Positions 34,567 through 43,313 of a DNA stretch of 64,000 nucleotides are shown here, piece after piece. The DNA lies in NCBI RefSeq assembly GCF_044373315.1, contig NZ_JBILQK010000007.1, positions 22,187-86,186 on the forward strand, read 5' to 3'. This DNA comes from JACDQM01 sp044373315. Its GTDB lineage: Bacteria; Pseudomonadota; Gammaproteobacteria; Burkholderiales; Burkholderiaceae_C. The notes under the pieces were generated by a model. It was not told the DNA's origin and did not search any database. It worked only from the letters and a program-made list of their open reading frames with translations. Position 1 is the stretch's first letter. Each line of letters begins with the position of its first letter. The position numbers and the translations under genes were made by a program.

Positions 34567-35207
34567 GCGGCGAGCGTCCCCCCGCGGCACCACCGGCCAA
34601 GCTGAGCAGCCGCATCTTCCGCCATTCGCGCTTCGAGGACGCGCAGGCGTTGATCACCGGCACGCTGTTCGTCGCGCTCGGCGTGGCGCTGTTCAAGCAG
34701 GTCGGCATGCTGACCGGCGGCACCGTGGGCATTGCCTTCCTGATGCACTACCTGAGTGGCTGGCCCTTCGGCGCGCTGTTCTTCTGCATCAACCTGCCCT
34801 TTTACTGGCTGGCCTGGCAGCGCATGGGCGCCGCCTTCACCGTGAAAACCGTGCTGGCAGTGGCACTGATGGCGGTGCTGGCCGAGGTGCTGCCGCGCTG
34901 GTTGCAGTTCGCCGAACTGAACGCCTTGTTCGCAGCCATCGCTGGCGGCCTGCTGATCGGCGCCGGCATGCTGATCCTGTTCCGCCACCGCGCCTCACTG
35001 GGCGGCCTGAACGTGCTGGTGCTGTATCTGCAGGAGCGCTACGGCTGGCGTGCCGGCTATGTGCAAGCCGGCCTGGACGCCTTGATCCTGCTATGCGGCC
35101 TGTCCTTTGTCAGCTGGGACCGCATCGGCCTGTCGCTGCTGGGCATGGCGGCGATCAATGCAGCGCTGGCGATCAACCACAGGCCCGGCCGTTACATGGC
35201 GGCTTGA
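34563..35207 (+). CDS. YitT family membrane protein
   Basis: A 214-residue protein with five or six hydrophobic segments. Family features are the glycine-rich TGTLFVALGVALFKQVGMLTGG near the start, FFCINLPFYWLAWQRMG, and IAGGLLIGAGMLILFRHRASLGG, typical of the YitT/DUF161 core (lacking the soluble C-terminal domain of some members). Function unknown. Translationally coupled to the DUF2788 gene. Confidence 0.85.
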   Translation: MSGERPPAAPPAKLSSRIFRHSRFEDAQALITGTLFVALGVALFKQVGMLTGGTVGIAFLMHYLSGWPFGALFFCINLPFYWLAWQRMGAAFTVKTVLAVALMAVLAEVLPRWLQFAELNALFAAIAGGLLIGAGMLILFRHRASLGGLNVLVLYLQERYGWRAGYVQAGLDALILLCGLSFVSWDRIGLSLLGMAAINAALAINHRPGRYMAA

Positions 35208-35267
35208 GTCGGCGCCTGACGCAAGGCCGAAGAGAAAGCGAAGCGCAGGAAGTGCGCGGCCGAGGTC

Positions 35268-35687
35268 TCAGTCTTCCAGCCCGTCCAGCGCCTTCTGGTA
35301 ACGGTTGACATGCGAGCGTTCGGCCTTGGCCAGCGTCTCGAACCAGTCGGCGATCTCATCGAAGCCTTCTTCGCGCGCGGTCCTTGCCATAGCCGGGTAC
35401 ATCTCGGTGTACTCATGCGTCTCGCCGGCCACCGCGGCCTTCAGGTTGTCACGCGTCCGACCAATAGGCAGGCCCGTCGCGGGGTCGCCTACCGCCTCGA
35501 GAAACTCCAGGTGCCCGTGCGCATGGCCGGCCTCGCCTTCGGCAGCGGAGCGGAACAGCGCCGCCACATCGGTGTGTCCCTCGATGTCCGCCTTGTTCGC
35601 GAAGTACAAGTAGCGCCGATGGGTTTGCGACTCACCCGAGAAGGCCGCCTTGAGGTTCTGCTCGGTCTTCGATCCCTTCAATCCCAT
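35268..35687 (-). CDS. Rubrerythrin family protein without rubredoxin domain
   Basis: A 139-residue four-helix di-iron protein. Ligand-type residues appear in FSGESQTHRRYLYFA, EGEAGHAHGH, VAGETHEYTEMYP and AKAERSHVNRY, giving the ExxH/ExxY pattern of erythrin domains. There is no C-terminal CxxC rubredoxin domain, so electrons must come from a separate partner. Likely role: peroxide reduction or iron-linked oxidative stress defence. A strong GGGGGAGAG precedes the ATG. It marks the left end of the stress island. Confidence 0.9.
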   Translation of the reverse strand: MGLKGSKTEQNLKAAFSGESQTHRRYLYFANKADIEGHTDVAALFRSAAEGEAGHAHGHLEFLEAVGDPATGLPIGRTRDNLKAAVAGETHEYTEMYPAMARTAREEGFDEIADWFETLAKAERSHVNRYQKALDGLED

Positions 35688-35774
35688 GCGACTCTCCCCC
35701 GTGATGTGAACTCTGCAATCAGTAACGGACGGCCGACGTCAGCAGCAACAGCCCCTGACTCACGCCCCTGCGCT

Positions 35775-36653
35775 TCACAGCAATGCGCTGTACCAGCGCA
35801 GATCCAGCAGCTTGCGTGCCAGCTGATGGCTTCGCCCTTGCGGATCGGCCAGATCGTTCAGGATGCTGAAGTGGTTGAAGCCGGCCAGTTCCTCGCACAG
35901 CGCCACCGTGCGCTCGCCCCAGGCCTGGCGCAGCAGCTGTGCCTGCCTCTTGAACTCCTCGCTCTCCTGAGCGCCAACCACGGCGTAGACCGGAGCCCTG
36001 GGCGCAGGAAAGTTGATGGGGCTCAGACGCCTGACCGCGTCGGCATCCAGCTTCAAGTCGCCCTGCAGAAAGGGTGTGCGCATGATGGGCCCCAGATCGT
36101 GCAGCCCGGAGATCGACAACACGCCTTTGACCAGCTGACGCGGCAGGTCATGGCCCACCGCCTTCCAGTCGCAGCAGGCCAGCATGCTGGCCAGATGTCC
36201 GCCGGCAGAATGCCCGGCCAGCACGATCTGATTGGGATCGCCCCCGTAATCAGCCGCATGTCGCCACACCCAGGCCAGCGCCTGCGTCAGCTGCAGCGGA
36301 ATGCGATCCATGCCGACACCCGGGCACAGCCCGTAGTTGGGAATCACCACCATCGCGCCTTCGTCGGTGAAGACCGGAGCCACAAAGGACTGATCCGACT
36401 TGTCCAGCGCCCGCCAATAGCCCCCGTGGATGAACACCAGCACCGGGCTGCGCACGCTGTGCTCGGTCTGCGCTTCGAACACATCGAGGCGCTCCATCGG
36501 TCCGTCGCCGTAGGGCAGATCGAGCCGGCTGGCCAGCCGTTCGCGCGAAAACGCCGAGGCCTCAGCCCAGCGCTCCAGAATGCGGGCCGCATCGGGCACA
36601 CGGGCCCGGTTGTTGTACTGGACATCGAACCATTCGGGGCTTTGGACACGCAT
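35775..36653 (-). CDS. Alpha/beta hydrolase (kynurenine formamidase/esterase-like)
   Basis: A 292-residue alpha/beta hydrolase. The HGG motif in VLVFIHGGYWRALDKSD forms the oxyanion hole of the HSL/formamidase-like branch. The nucleophile elbow is LAGHSAGGHLA, and the C-terminal FNHFSIL supplies the likely histidine. The segment YNNRARVPDAARILERWA near the N-terminus is seen in arylformamidase-like esterases of this type. No tryptophan-catabolism genes are adjacent, so substrate is open. ATG at 36653 precedes the conserved start of the fold. Confidence 0.8.
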   Translation of the reverse strand: MRVQSPEWFDVQYNNRARVPDAARILERWAEASAFSRERLASRLDLPYGDGPMERLDVFEAQTEHSVRSPVLVFIHGGYWRALDKSDQSFVAPVFTDEGAMVVIPNYGLCPGVGMDRIPLQLTQALAWVWRHAADYGGDPNQIVLAGHSAGGHLASMLACCDWKAVGHDLPRQLVKGVLSISGLHDLGPIMRTPFLQGDLKLDADAVRRLSPINFPAPRAPVYAVVGAQESEEFKRQAQLLRQAWGERTVALCEELAGFNHFSILNDLADPQGRSHQLARKLLDLRWYSALL

Positions 36654-36791
36654 CGTGCTTGACTCCTGACTCAGTGCAGAGCTTACTTGGGCCACAGTGT
36701 CCGATTTCCGACCCGCAACGACGCTGCCGTAAACCCGCGGTGCCCTGACCGCGCCAGCCCGGCGTGCGCGTGCAGGACACGACATTGCCGG

Positions 36792-36797
36792 TAAGCT
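36792..36797 (+). promoter_or_regulatory. Candidate -10 for cheB-cheR fusion
   Basis: TAAGCT lies 7 bp before the ATG at 36805, predicting a 1-nt leader. It fits the recurring near-leaderless pattern in the window, but the hexamer is a modest match. Confidence 0.3.
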
Positions 36798-36804
36798 GCG
36801 CCCA

Positions 36805-39351
36805 ATGAGCATCGCCCCCGCGCCATCATCGCAAGGCCCAGCAACCGATCCCACTCCCATCGTCGGTCTCGGGGCCTCGGCAGGCGGTCTGGCAGCGCTG
36901 GAGCAGTTTCTTGCCCAGGTGCCGGCTGCCAGCGGCCTGGCCTACGTTGTCGTCCAGCATCTTGACCCGACCCACAAGGCCATGCTGGCCGAACTGCTGC
37001 AACGCTGCACCGCGATGCCGGTCCTTGAAGTCCTGAGCTCACAGCCGATCGAAGCCGACGTGGTGTACGTGATCCCGCCCAATGCCGAGCTGACCGTTCT
37101 GGGCAACCGGCTTCATCTGGCGGCGCCGAGCCAGCCACGCGGTCAGCGCCTGCCCGTCGACCTGCTGTTCAGCTCGCTGGCGCGCGAACTGGGGGTGCGC
37201 GCTGTCGGCGTGGTGCTGTCAGGCATGGGCGCAGACGGCACCCAGGGTCTGCAGACCATCAAGGCTCAGGGCGGCATGACGCTGGCGCAGCAGCCCGAAT
37301 CGGCCCAGTTCGATTCGATGCCACGCAGCGCCATCGCCTCGGGCTGCGTCGACATCATTGCCGAGCCGGCCGACATGCCGGCTCGCATCCTGGCGATGAC
37401 TCGGCAGCCACTCAGCTCGCCCGCTGAAGCCGCAAGCAGCCCGCCACAGCTGAAGGCGATCCTGGGCCTGGTTCAAGAGCACACCCGTCATGACCTGACC
37501 CTCTACAAGTCCAACACCCTGCTCAGGCGCATCACACGGCGCATGGGCGTGCACGACCTCGGCAGCCTCGACGCCTACGAGAACTTTCTGCGCCAGAACC
37601 CACAAGAGATCGACCTGCTGTTCAAGGAAGTCCTGATCGGCGTGACAGCCTTCTTCCGCGACCCCGACGTCTGGCTCGAACTCAAGGATGCGGTGTTGCC
37701 GCAGCTGCTCGCACGGCACAGCGCCGAAGAGCGCAAGCTGCGCGCCTGGATTGCCGGCTGTTCGACCGGCGAGGAAGCCTATTCGCTGGCCATGGCCTTC
37801 AGTGAAGTGCTCGACGCGTGGCCCGAGTACCAGGACTTCACCCTGCAGATCTTTGCCACCGACCTGAGTGCCGACGCGATGGCGCGAGCACGCAGCGGTC
37901 ACTACCCCGCGGCCATCGCGCAGGACTTGTCGCCCGAGCGCCTGGCGCACTTCTTCACCGTGCAGGCCGGCGGCTATCAGATCAACAAGCAGCTGCGCGA
38001 GATGGTGCTGTTCGCCCAGCACGACGTGATCCTTGATCCGCCCTTCACCCGGCTGGACCTGCTGTCCTGCCGCAATCTGCTGATCTATTTCAGCGTGCCG
38101 CTGCAGCAGCGACTGGTCGCGCTGTTCCATTACAGCCTGCGGCCGGGCGGCGTGCTGCTGCTGGGCGGCTCGGAGACCGTGGGGCGCTCGCAATCGCTGT
38201 TCAGGCCGCTGCACCAGAAGTCGCGGCTATATTGGCGAAACCACAGCGGCGGCCCGGTTGGCGCCTTGCACTTCCCCACCCAGCGCCGCCTCAGCGCCAG
38301 AGCTGCAGCGCAGGAGCCTCACCTGATCCACTCCAACGCCACACCCGCCAACCTGCAATCGCTGGCTGACCAGCTGCTGCTGCAGGCGTTCTCGCCGGCT
38401 GCCGTGCTGGTCACCGAAGCCGGCGACATCGTCTACATCAATGGACGCACCGGCCGTTACCTCGAGCCCGCGGCCGGCCGGGCCAACTGGAACATCCATG
38501 TAATGGCCCGCCCAGGCCTGCGTGCCCAGCTGGCGGTGGCGCTGCGCAGCGCGACACAGTCCGGCACACCGGTCGAGCTGCGCGGCTTGCGCATCGATGA
38601 CGAGGCGCCGGCCATGGTCGACATCACGGTGCAGCCGGTGCTGCAGCCCCAGGCGCTGCAAGGCATGGTGATGATCGCCTTTCGCGACGCGGCGCAGGCG
38701 CCGCACAAGCGCAGCCGCCGTGCGGCACCGGCCGGCACGGTCGATGCCGCCGTCAGCGAGGAGCTGATCCGCTCGCGCGAAGAGATCCGCGCCTTGCGCC
38801 AGGAAATGCATGCATCCCAGGAAGAACTGCAGGCGGCCAACGAGGAGCTCCAGTCCACCAACGAAGAACTGCAGTCGGCCAATGAAGAGCTGACCACCTC
38901 CAAGGAGGAGGCGCAGTCGATGAACGAGGAACTGCAGACCATCAACGGCGAACTGCAGGCCAAGCTGGACGATCTGGCTCTCGCGCAGAGCGATATGCAG
39001 AACCTGCTCAACAGCACCGACATCGCCACGCTGTTCCTCGACAAGGGGCTCAACGTGCGGCGCTTCACCGAGCAGATCACCCGAGTGATCCATCTGCGCG
39101 AAGGCGACATTGGCCGGCCGCTCAGTGAGCTGGCCAGCACCTTGATCTACCCCGACCTGAACGCCGACGTGAGGGAAACGCTGCGCACCCTGGCCTTCAC
39201 CGAGAAGCAGATCGCCACCACCGATGGCCGCTGGTTCACCGTACGCATCATGCCCTATCGCACCCAGTCCAATGTGATCCAGGGCGCGGTGATCACCTTC
39301 GTGGACATCACACGCGCAAAAGAACTGGAAGCCCGGCTGCGCAAGGCGTAG
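36805..39351 (+). CDS. CheB-CheR-coiled coil-PAS fusion signalling protein
   Basis: An 848-residue cytosolic fusion. The CheB methylesterase domain (about 17 to 200) has GLGASAGGL, VVQHLDPTHKAM and GMGADGT, giving the Ser-His-Asp set. The CheR methyltransferase domain (about 210 to 475) has YKSNTLLRRITRRM, VTAFFRDPDVW, AGCSTGEEAYSLAMAF for SAM binding, and LDLLSCRNLLIYF. A PAS-like segment around 510 to 620 is followed by a long coiled coil of ELQ/NEEL repeats (about 665 to 725), then a PAS domain. Unlike many relatives it has no histidine kinase or GGDEF output. No chemoreceptor or CheA gene is nearby, so a role outside flagellar chemotaxis is likely. Confidence 0.93.
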   Translation: MSIAPAPSSQGPATDPTPIVGLGASAGGLAALEQFLAQVPAASGLAYVVVQHLDPTHKAMLAELLQRCTAMPVLEVLSSQPIEADVVYVIPPNAELTVLGNRLHLAAPSQPRGQRLPVDLLFSSLARELGVRAVGVVLSGMGADGTQGLQTIKAQGGMTLAQQPESAQFDSMPRSAIASGCVDIIAEPADMPARILAMTRQPLSSPAEAASSPPQLKAILGLVQEHTRHDLTLYKSNTLLRRITRRMGVHDLGSLDAYENFLRQNPQEIDLLFKEVLIGVTAFFRDPDVWLELKDAVLPQLLARHSAEERKLRAWIAGCSTGEEAYSLAMAFSEVLDAWPEYQDFTLQIFATDLSADAMARARSGHYPAAIAQDLSPERLAHFFTVQAGGYQINKQLREMVLFAQHDVILDPPFTRLDLLSCRNLLIYFSVPLQQRLVALFHYSLRPGGVLLLGGSETVGRSQSLFRPLHQKSRLYWRNHSGGPVGALHFPTQRRLSARAAAQEPHLIHSNATPANLQSLADQLLLQAFSPAAVLVTEAGDIVYINGRTGRYLEPAAGRANWNIHVMARPGLRAQLAVALRSATQSGTPVELRGLRIDDEAPAMVDITVQPVLQPQALQGMVMIAFRDAAQAPHKRSRRAAPAGTVDAAVSEELIRSREEIRALRQEMHASQEELQAANEELQSTNEELQSANEELTTSKEEAQSMNEELQTINGELQAKLDDLALAQSDMQNLLNSTDIATLFLDKGLNVRRFTEQITRVIHLREGDIGRPLSELASTLIYPDLNADVRETLRTLAFTEKQIATTDGRWFTVRIMPYRTQSNVIQGAVITFVDITRAKELEARLRKA

Positions 39352-39397
39352 AGTCAGCACAGCCCACCACTTTCGCGCACTGGCCTGCTTGAGCATC

Positions 39398-39979
39398 ATG
39401 AGCACTTCTGCTGGATCACCGAACGAGCTGCGACGCAAGGCTGCACAGCGGCTCCAGTCCGCCCAAGGTCCCCAGCAGGTGACTGCCATCGCGGTCGATG
39501 CACTGGCCGCCTTGCATACCCTGGCCGAGTCGCCCAGCAAGGCGGAGGACGCACTGGCGCTGCTGCATGAACTGCAGGTGCATCAGGTTGAGCTTGAGCT
39601 TCAGGCCCAGGCGCTGCGTGAGTCGCGGCTGGAGTTGGAGTCCGCGCTGCAGGTCTCGGGCGAACGTTTCGACCGTCTTCCGGTCGCCTGTTTCACCCTG
39701 GACGAACAGTTGGTGGTTTGCGAACTCAACCGGCGGGCGGCCGATGCGCTGGGCATGGATCAGGCGCTGGCTCAAGGGCTGCTGCTGGATGGATTTCTGT
39801 CGGTGCAGCAGGCGCAAGCACTGCGAGCGATGATCGCCCAGCTGCAGCCCGACGCGCCGGCACGCGAGTTGCCGCTGCAACTGCAGGCCCGTGACCAGTC
39901 GGTTCGCCAGGGCCAGCTGCGATTGAGCCGTACAGGCCACGATCCGCTGGTGCTGGCCTGCTTCTGGGAAGCGGCCTAG
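39398..39979 (+). CDS. Short PAS-like protein following the CheB-CheR fusion
   Basis: A 193-residue protein. The helical N-terminus (LLHELQVHQVELELQAQALRE) is the motif usually found just before PAS domains in sensor kinases of this order. It is followed by a PAS-like core (RFDRLPVACFTLDEQLVVCEL, then RRAADALGMDQA). There is no output domain. It begins 46 bp after the fusion gene and is probably co-transcribed. An in-frame TTG at 39389 is possible but the ATG at 39398 is preferred. It may act as a stand-alone sensor or adaptor; inference only. Confidence 0.65.
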   Translation: MSTSAGSPNELRRKAAQRLQSAQGPQQVTAIAVDALAALHTLAESPSKAEDALALLHELQVHQVELELQAQALRESRLELESALQVSGERFDRLPVACFTLDEQLVVCELNRRAADALGMDQALAQGLLLDGFLSVQQAQALRAMIAQLQPDAPARELPLQLQARDQSVRQGQLRLSRTGHDPLVLACFWEAA

Positions 39980-39989
39980 CAGACGGGTC

Positions 39990-40214
39990 TCAACCGCCCT
40001 TGCCGCGCCCCGCCAGCAACACTGCAAGGCCCAGTGCAATCGCGGCAACGCCGGCCCACACGGGAATGTTGATCGTTTCCTTCTCCGTTACGGAGAGTTC
40101 GATCGGACCGATCTTGGCTTCGTGCGTCTCCCGCGTGTAGCTGAAGCTGCCATAGGCCAAGCCCAGCACGCCAGCGACGATCAGTACCAGGGCGGCAATC
40201 CTGAAGTTATTCAT
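39990..40214 (-). CDS. Small two-helix membrane protein
   Basis: A 74-residue protein with a transmembrane segment at each end (about 5 to 23, FRIAALVLIVAGVLGLAYG; and about 51 to 68, IPVWAGVAAIALGLAVLLA). A 25-residue loop lies between them (ETHEAKIGPIELSVTEKET). Similar proteins are often found with BON, CsbD and lmo0937 stress genes in this order; some are grouped with DUF3185, but I am not certain of that family. Last gene of a probable three-gene operon read from 40778. Confidence 0.65.
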   Translation of the reverse strand: MNNFRIAALVLIVAGVLGLAYGSFSYTRETHEAKIGPIELSVTEKETINIPVWAGVAAIALGLAVLLAGRGKGG

Positions 40215-40243
40215 ATCGAAAGGCCTTCTTGGATCAAGTGGCG

Positions 40244-40390
40244 CTAGACGCGCCGGCCCTGGATCACGCGGACCAGGATCACGACGATGGCAATCACCAG
40301 CAGCAGATGGATGAGACCGCCCATGGTGTATGACGTCACGAGACCCAACAGCCAGAGCACGACCAGGATGACAACCAGTGTTTCGAGCAT
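40244..40390 (-). CDS. lmo0937 family membrane protein
   Basis: A 48-residue protein consisting of two transmembrane segments, LETLVVILVVLWLLGLVTSY and GLIHLLLVIAIVVILVRVI, joined by TMGG and ending QGRRV. This is the characteristic layout of the lmo0937 family. ATG at 40390 starts at the first helix; a longer in-frame start would add a non-hydrophobic extension. Members are widespread in stress-gene clusters; function unknown. It lies 29 bp before the next gene on the same strand. Confidence 0.82.
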   Translation of the reverse strand: MLETLVVILVVLWLLGLVTSYTMGGLIHLLLVIAIVVILVRVIQGRRV

Positions 40391-40416
40391 GGCAACTCCA
40401 TCTAGGTTCAGGAACT

Positions 40417-40434
40417 GCCCCGCCAAGGCGGGGC
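40417..40434 (-). terminator. GC hairpin between BON and lmo0937 genes
   Basis: Perfect 8-bp arms GCCCCGCC and GGCGGGGC around a 2-base centre, without a T-tract in either direction. It is more likely an mRNA processing or stability element within the operon than a full terminator. Confidence 0.4.
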
Positions 40435-40460
40435 GCGCACGCGTTCAGCGCTGCGGCCGT

Positions 40461-40778
40461 TCAAGGGCGCACGGCAATCTCGTTGCGCACCGCCTTCACA
40501 CCGCTGACATTGCGCGCGATGCTCTCGGCCGTGCTGCGCTCATTGCTGCTCTTGGCGAAGCCTGACAGCAGCACCGTGCCATTCAAGGTCTCTATGTGGA
40601 TGCTGGCCGCATCGACCGCCTTGCTCTCGACAAAGCGGCTCTTGATCTGTGTCGTGATGGTGGCGTCGTCGATATAGGCGCCAACACTTTCCTGGCCGCG
40701 GGTGACGGCACAGCCGCTGGTGATGAGCAACGCCGCAGTGGCAACGAGGGTGGCGGCAAGCAGTTGGCGAGTGATCAT
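40461..40778 (-). CDS. BON-domain lipoprotein
   Basis: A 105-residue secreted lipoprotein. The signal sequence ends in a lipobox, LITSGC, with Cys at about residue 23. The BON domain follows (about 37 to 104): YIDDATITTQIKSRFVESKAV, IHIETLNGTVLLSGFAKS and VSGVKAVRNEIAV. BON proteins (OsmY, DolP-like) bind phospholipid and support the outer membrane under osmotic stress. It begins the operon BON, lmo0937, two-helix protein. A candidate Crp/Fnr-type site lies upstream at 40842-40857. Confidence 0.9.
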   Translation of the reverse strand: MITRQLLAATLVATAALLITSGCAVTRGQESVGAYIDDATITTQIKSRFVESKAVDAASIHIETLNGTVLLSGFAKSSNERSTAESIARNVSGVKAVRNEIAVRP

Positions 40779-40841
40779 GGTGTGTTCCTGTGAGATGAGC
40801 GGGATCGCAGCTGAAGCATGGCGCCAGGCGTGCGCCGGGTC

Positions 40842-40857
40842 TGTGCGCTAGCGAACT
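40842..40857. promoter_or_regulatory. Candidate Crp/Fnr-type operator, site A
   Basis: TGTGC-GCTAGC-GAACT in the divergent region between the BON lipoprotein and the cardiolipin synthase-like gene. A minus-strand -10-like CATGCT (40815-40820) predicts a start at 40808, putting the site centre at -41.5, the usual class II activator position. The leader to the BON ATG would be 30 nt. Shares GTGCGCTNNCGAAC with site B. Hand alignment only. Confidence 0.45.
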
Positions 40858-40930
40858 GTCGCCCTGTGTTCGGCAACGCACCGGACAGGCTTCACCCGAG
40901 CGCTAGCCTGGGCCGTTTGCTGGAGCCGCT

Positions 40931-42325
40931 ATGCAGTTGCATGAATGGATTTGGATTGGTTTCGCGCTGGTAGTCGGTGCGGGCGCGCTTGCGGGCTGCG
41001 GCGCCGTACCTCAAGGCGTTCCCGAACGGATGGCGCATCGGCCTGACTCTGTCGTTCCGATTCAGGGGGCACAGGGCCTGCTGACGGCCAAGCGCAGCGC
41101 AACGCTGCTCGACCAGATCGAGCGCAGCGTCAGCGATACCGGCATCTTCGACGAGCACTTGGCACGCGAGGAAGCCATTGCGAGCGGCCCCTTGACCACC
41201 GGCAACCGGGTGCTCCTGCTGCAGGATGGCCCCGCCACCTATCAGGCCATGCTGGCGGCCATCCTGGACGCGCGAGATCACATCAACCTGGAGACCTACA
41301 TCCTCGATGACGACGATGTCGGCCGGCGTTTCGCGCAGGCGCTGATCGAAAAGCGCCGCCAGGGTGTGGTGGTCAACCTGATCCGTGACAGCGTCGGCAC
41401 GCTGGGCACGCCAGAGGCCTTCTTCGAGCAGCTGGTGGCCGGCGGCGTGAGCGTGCTGGAGTTCAACCCCATCAATCCGCTCGATGCGCGCGCCGACTGG
41501 AGCCTCAACCAGCGCGACCACCGAAAGCTGCTGATCGTCGACGGACGCACCGCCTTTCTGGGCGGCATCAACATCAGCAGCGTCTATTCAGGCGGCTCCT
41601 TCAGCAAGGGCTGGAAGCCCAGGCCGCGCGGCACACCGGCTTGGCGCGACACCGATCTGCAGCTGCAGGGCCCGGTGGTGGCCGAGCTGCAGCAGATGTT
41701 CCTGAGCAGCTGGCAGGCCCAGCAAGGCGCGCCCCTGCAGCCGGCCGACTACCTGCCGCGCAGCGAAGCGGCCGGCCAGGAGGTGGTGCGTGCCATCGCC
41801 AGTGCCCCGGGCGAAGCGGTCAGCCAGATCTACGCCACGCTGCTGTCAGCCATCGCCAGCGCGCGCCGCAGCGTGCAGATCACGCAGGCCTATTTCGTCC
41901 CCGACCCGCAGCTGCTGCAGACGCTGCAAGCTGCCGCGGCACGCGGAGTCGACGTGCGCCTGATCCTGCCCGCCCGCAGCGACAGCGGGCTGGTCTTCCA
42001 TGCCGGCCGCAGCCATTACCAGCGCCTGCTGGACGCCGGCGTGAAGATCCATGAGCGGCGCGGCGTGATCCTGCATGCCAAGACGGCGCTGATCGATGGC
42101 GTCTGGGCCACCGTGGGCTCGACCAATCTGGACTGGCGCAGCTTCGTGCACAACCACGAGCTCAATGCCGTGGTGCTGGGCGCCGCCTTCGGCCGCCAGA
42201 TGCAGGCCATGTTCGCTGCCGATCTGGCGGCGTCGGACGAGATCACGCCGGCGCAGTGGCGGCAGCGCCCGTTGCTGCTGCGGGTAAAGGAGGGATTCGC
42301 GCGCCTGTGGGCCTACTGGCTGTAG
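40931..42325 (+). CDS. Phospholipase D/cardiolipin synthase-like lipoprotein
   Basis: A 464-residue protein with two HKD motifs: HRKLLIVDGRTAFLGGINIS near residue 197 and HAKTALIDGVWATVGSTNLD near 381. The pair forms the PLD active site of cardiolipin synthases. The N-terminus is hydrophobic and ends in ALAGC, a plausible lipobox, so it may be anchored to the outer face of the inner membrane or the outer membrane. This differs from the two-helix anchor of ClsA. Likely reaction: transfer or hydrolysis of phosphatidyl groups, making cardiolipin. Its location opposite the BON gene suggests envelope adaptation. Confidence 0.85.
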   Translation: MQLHEWIWIGFALVVGAGALAGCGAVPQGVPERMAHRPDSVVPIQGAQGLLTAKRSATLLDQIERSVSDTGIFDEHLAREEAIASGPLTTGNRVLLLQDGPATYQAMLAAILDARDHINLETYILDDDDVGRRFAQALIEKRRQGVVVNLIRDSVGTLGTPEAFFEQLVAGGVSVLEFNPINPLDARADWSLNQRDHRKLLIVDGRTAFLGGINISSVYSGGSFSKGWKPRPRGTPAWRDTDLQLQGPVVAELQQMFLSSWQAQQGAPLQPADYLPRSEAAGQEVVRAIASAPGEAVSQIYATLLSAIASARRSVQITQAYFVPDPQLLQTLQAAAARGVDVRLILPARSDSGLVFHAGRSHYQRLLDAGVKIHERRGVILHAKTALIDGVWATVGSTNLDWRSFVHNHELNAVVLGAAFGRQMQAMFAADLAASDEITPAQWRQRPLLLRVKEGFARLWAYWL

Positions 42326-42338
42326 GCCCGACGCGTCG

Positions 42339-43274
42339 TCAATCGGCCGGCGCTGCGCTGAAGAACGCATAGCGGCTGCGTTCGCGCTTGGCCCTGTACA
42401 TCGCGGCATCAGCATGCCGGATCAACTCGGCCACGCTGGCGCCATCGGCCGGGCACAGCGCGATGCCGATGCTCGCCCGTACCGACAGCTGCAAGGGGCC
42501 GATCTTCATCGGCGCAGCGACCGCGTCAAACAGCTTGGCCGCCAGTTCCTCCAGCTGGCTGCGCGTCGAACCACAGGCGCGCAGGCAGGCGAACTCGTCG
42601 CCGCCGAGGCGGCTGATCATGTCCTCGCTCCGCACCACCCGATTCAGCCTCGTGGCGACGATGCGCAGCAACTCGTCGCCCACATCGTGTCCATGGTCAT
42701 CATTGATGGGCTTGAACTTGTCGAGGTCCAGATAGAGCAAGGCCAATGGGGCCTGTCCGGGCTCGCGATGCGCCAACGCATGCCCCAGACGTTCGAGAAA
42801 GAAGCGCCGGTTGGGCAGCTGGGTCAGCGCATCGTGCAAGGCCTGATGGCGGGCCTGGCGCTCACCGTCCTGCGTGCCGCGCAACTCAGCCTGCGCCTGA
42901 GCCAGCGCCACTTGGGTGTCGAACACCTGCAACTCCAGCGCATGCAGACGCGCCTGCTCCAGCTGCAAGCCGTCGCGCAGCTGCTCCAGCATCTGTGTGC
43001 AGCTGTGCAACTCGCTCTGAGCGGTCTGCGAAGCCGTCGCACCCTGCGGCTCGACCAGACGCTTGAGCCGCTCGACCACATGGCTGAGCGTGATCTCCCA
43101 ATCGGCGCCGGCGCCGGTCGCGGCGCGTGAAGCCACATGGGCCAAGCCCGGCTCAACGGCCGGATGGCTGATGCCGTTGCTGCCTTGCAGCAGCGCGCGT
43201 GCCGAACCCAGTTCGGCCGCCTCGCGTGCCGCGCCTGAAGACGCTGAACCGGGGGGGGATCCCATCGTTTTCAT
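42339..43274 (-). CDS. Diguanylate cyclase (GGDEF)
   Basis: A 311-residue soluble diguanylate cyclase. The N-terminal 130 residues are helical and probably coiled coil (LEQLRDGLQLEQARLHALEL). The GGDEF domain has DALTQLPNRRFFLERL, DLDKFKPINDDHGHDVGDEL and SRLGGDEFACL. RSED lies five residues before the motif, so a product-inhibition site is present. No known sensor domain is recognised. It lies 39 bp after the 42-residue protein gene on the same strand, and both are probably driven from the promoter near 43506. Confidence 0.92.
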   Translation of the reverse strand: MKTMGSPPGSASSGAAREAAELGSARALLQGSNGISHPAVEPGLAHVASRAATGAGADWEITLSHVVERLKRLVEPQGATASQTAQSELHSCTQMLEQLRDGLQLEQARLHALELQVFDTQVALAQAQAELRGTQDGERQARHQALHDALTQLPNRRFFLERLGHALAHREPGQAPLALLYLDLDKFKPINDDHGHDVGDELLRIVATRLNRVVRSEDMISRLGGDEFACLRACGSTRSQLEELAAKLFDAVAAPMKIGPLQLSVRASIGIALCPADGASVAELIRHADAAMYRAKRERSRYAFFSAAPAD

Positions 43275-43313
43275 CCAGGCAAGCTCATGGCGATCGCACC
43301 GGTGCGCGTGGGT

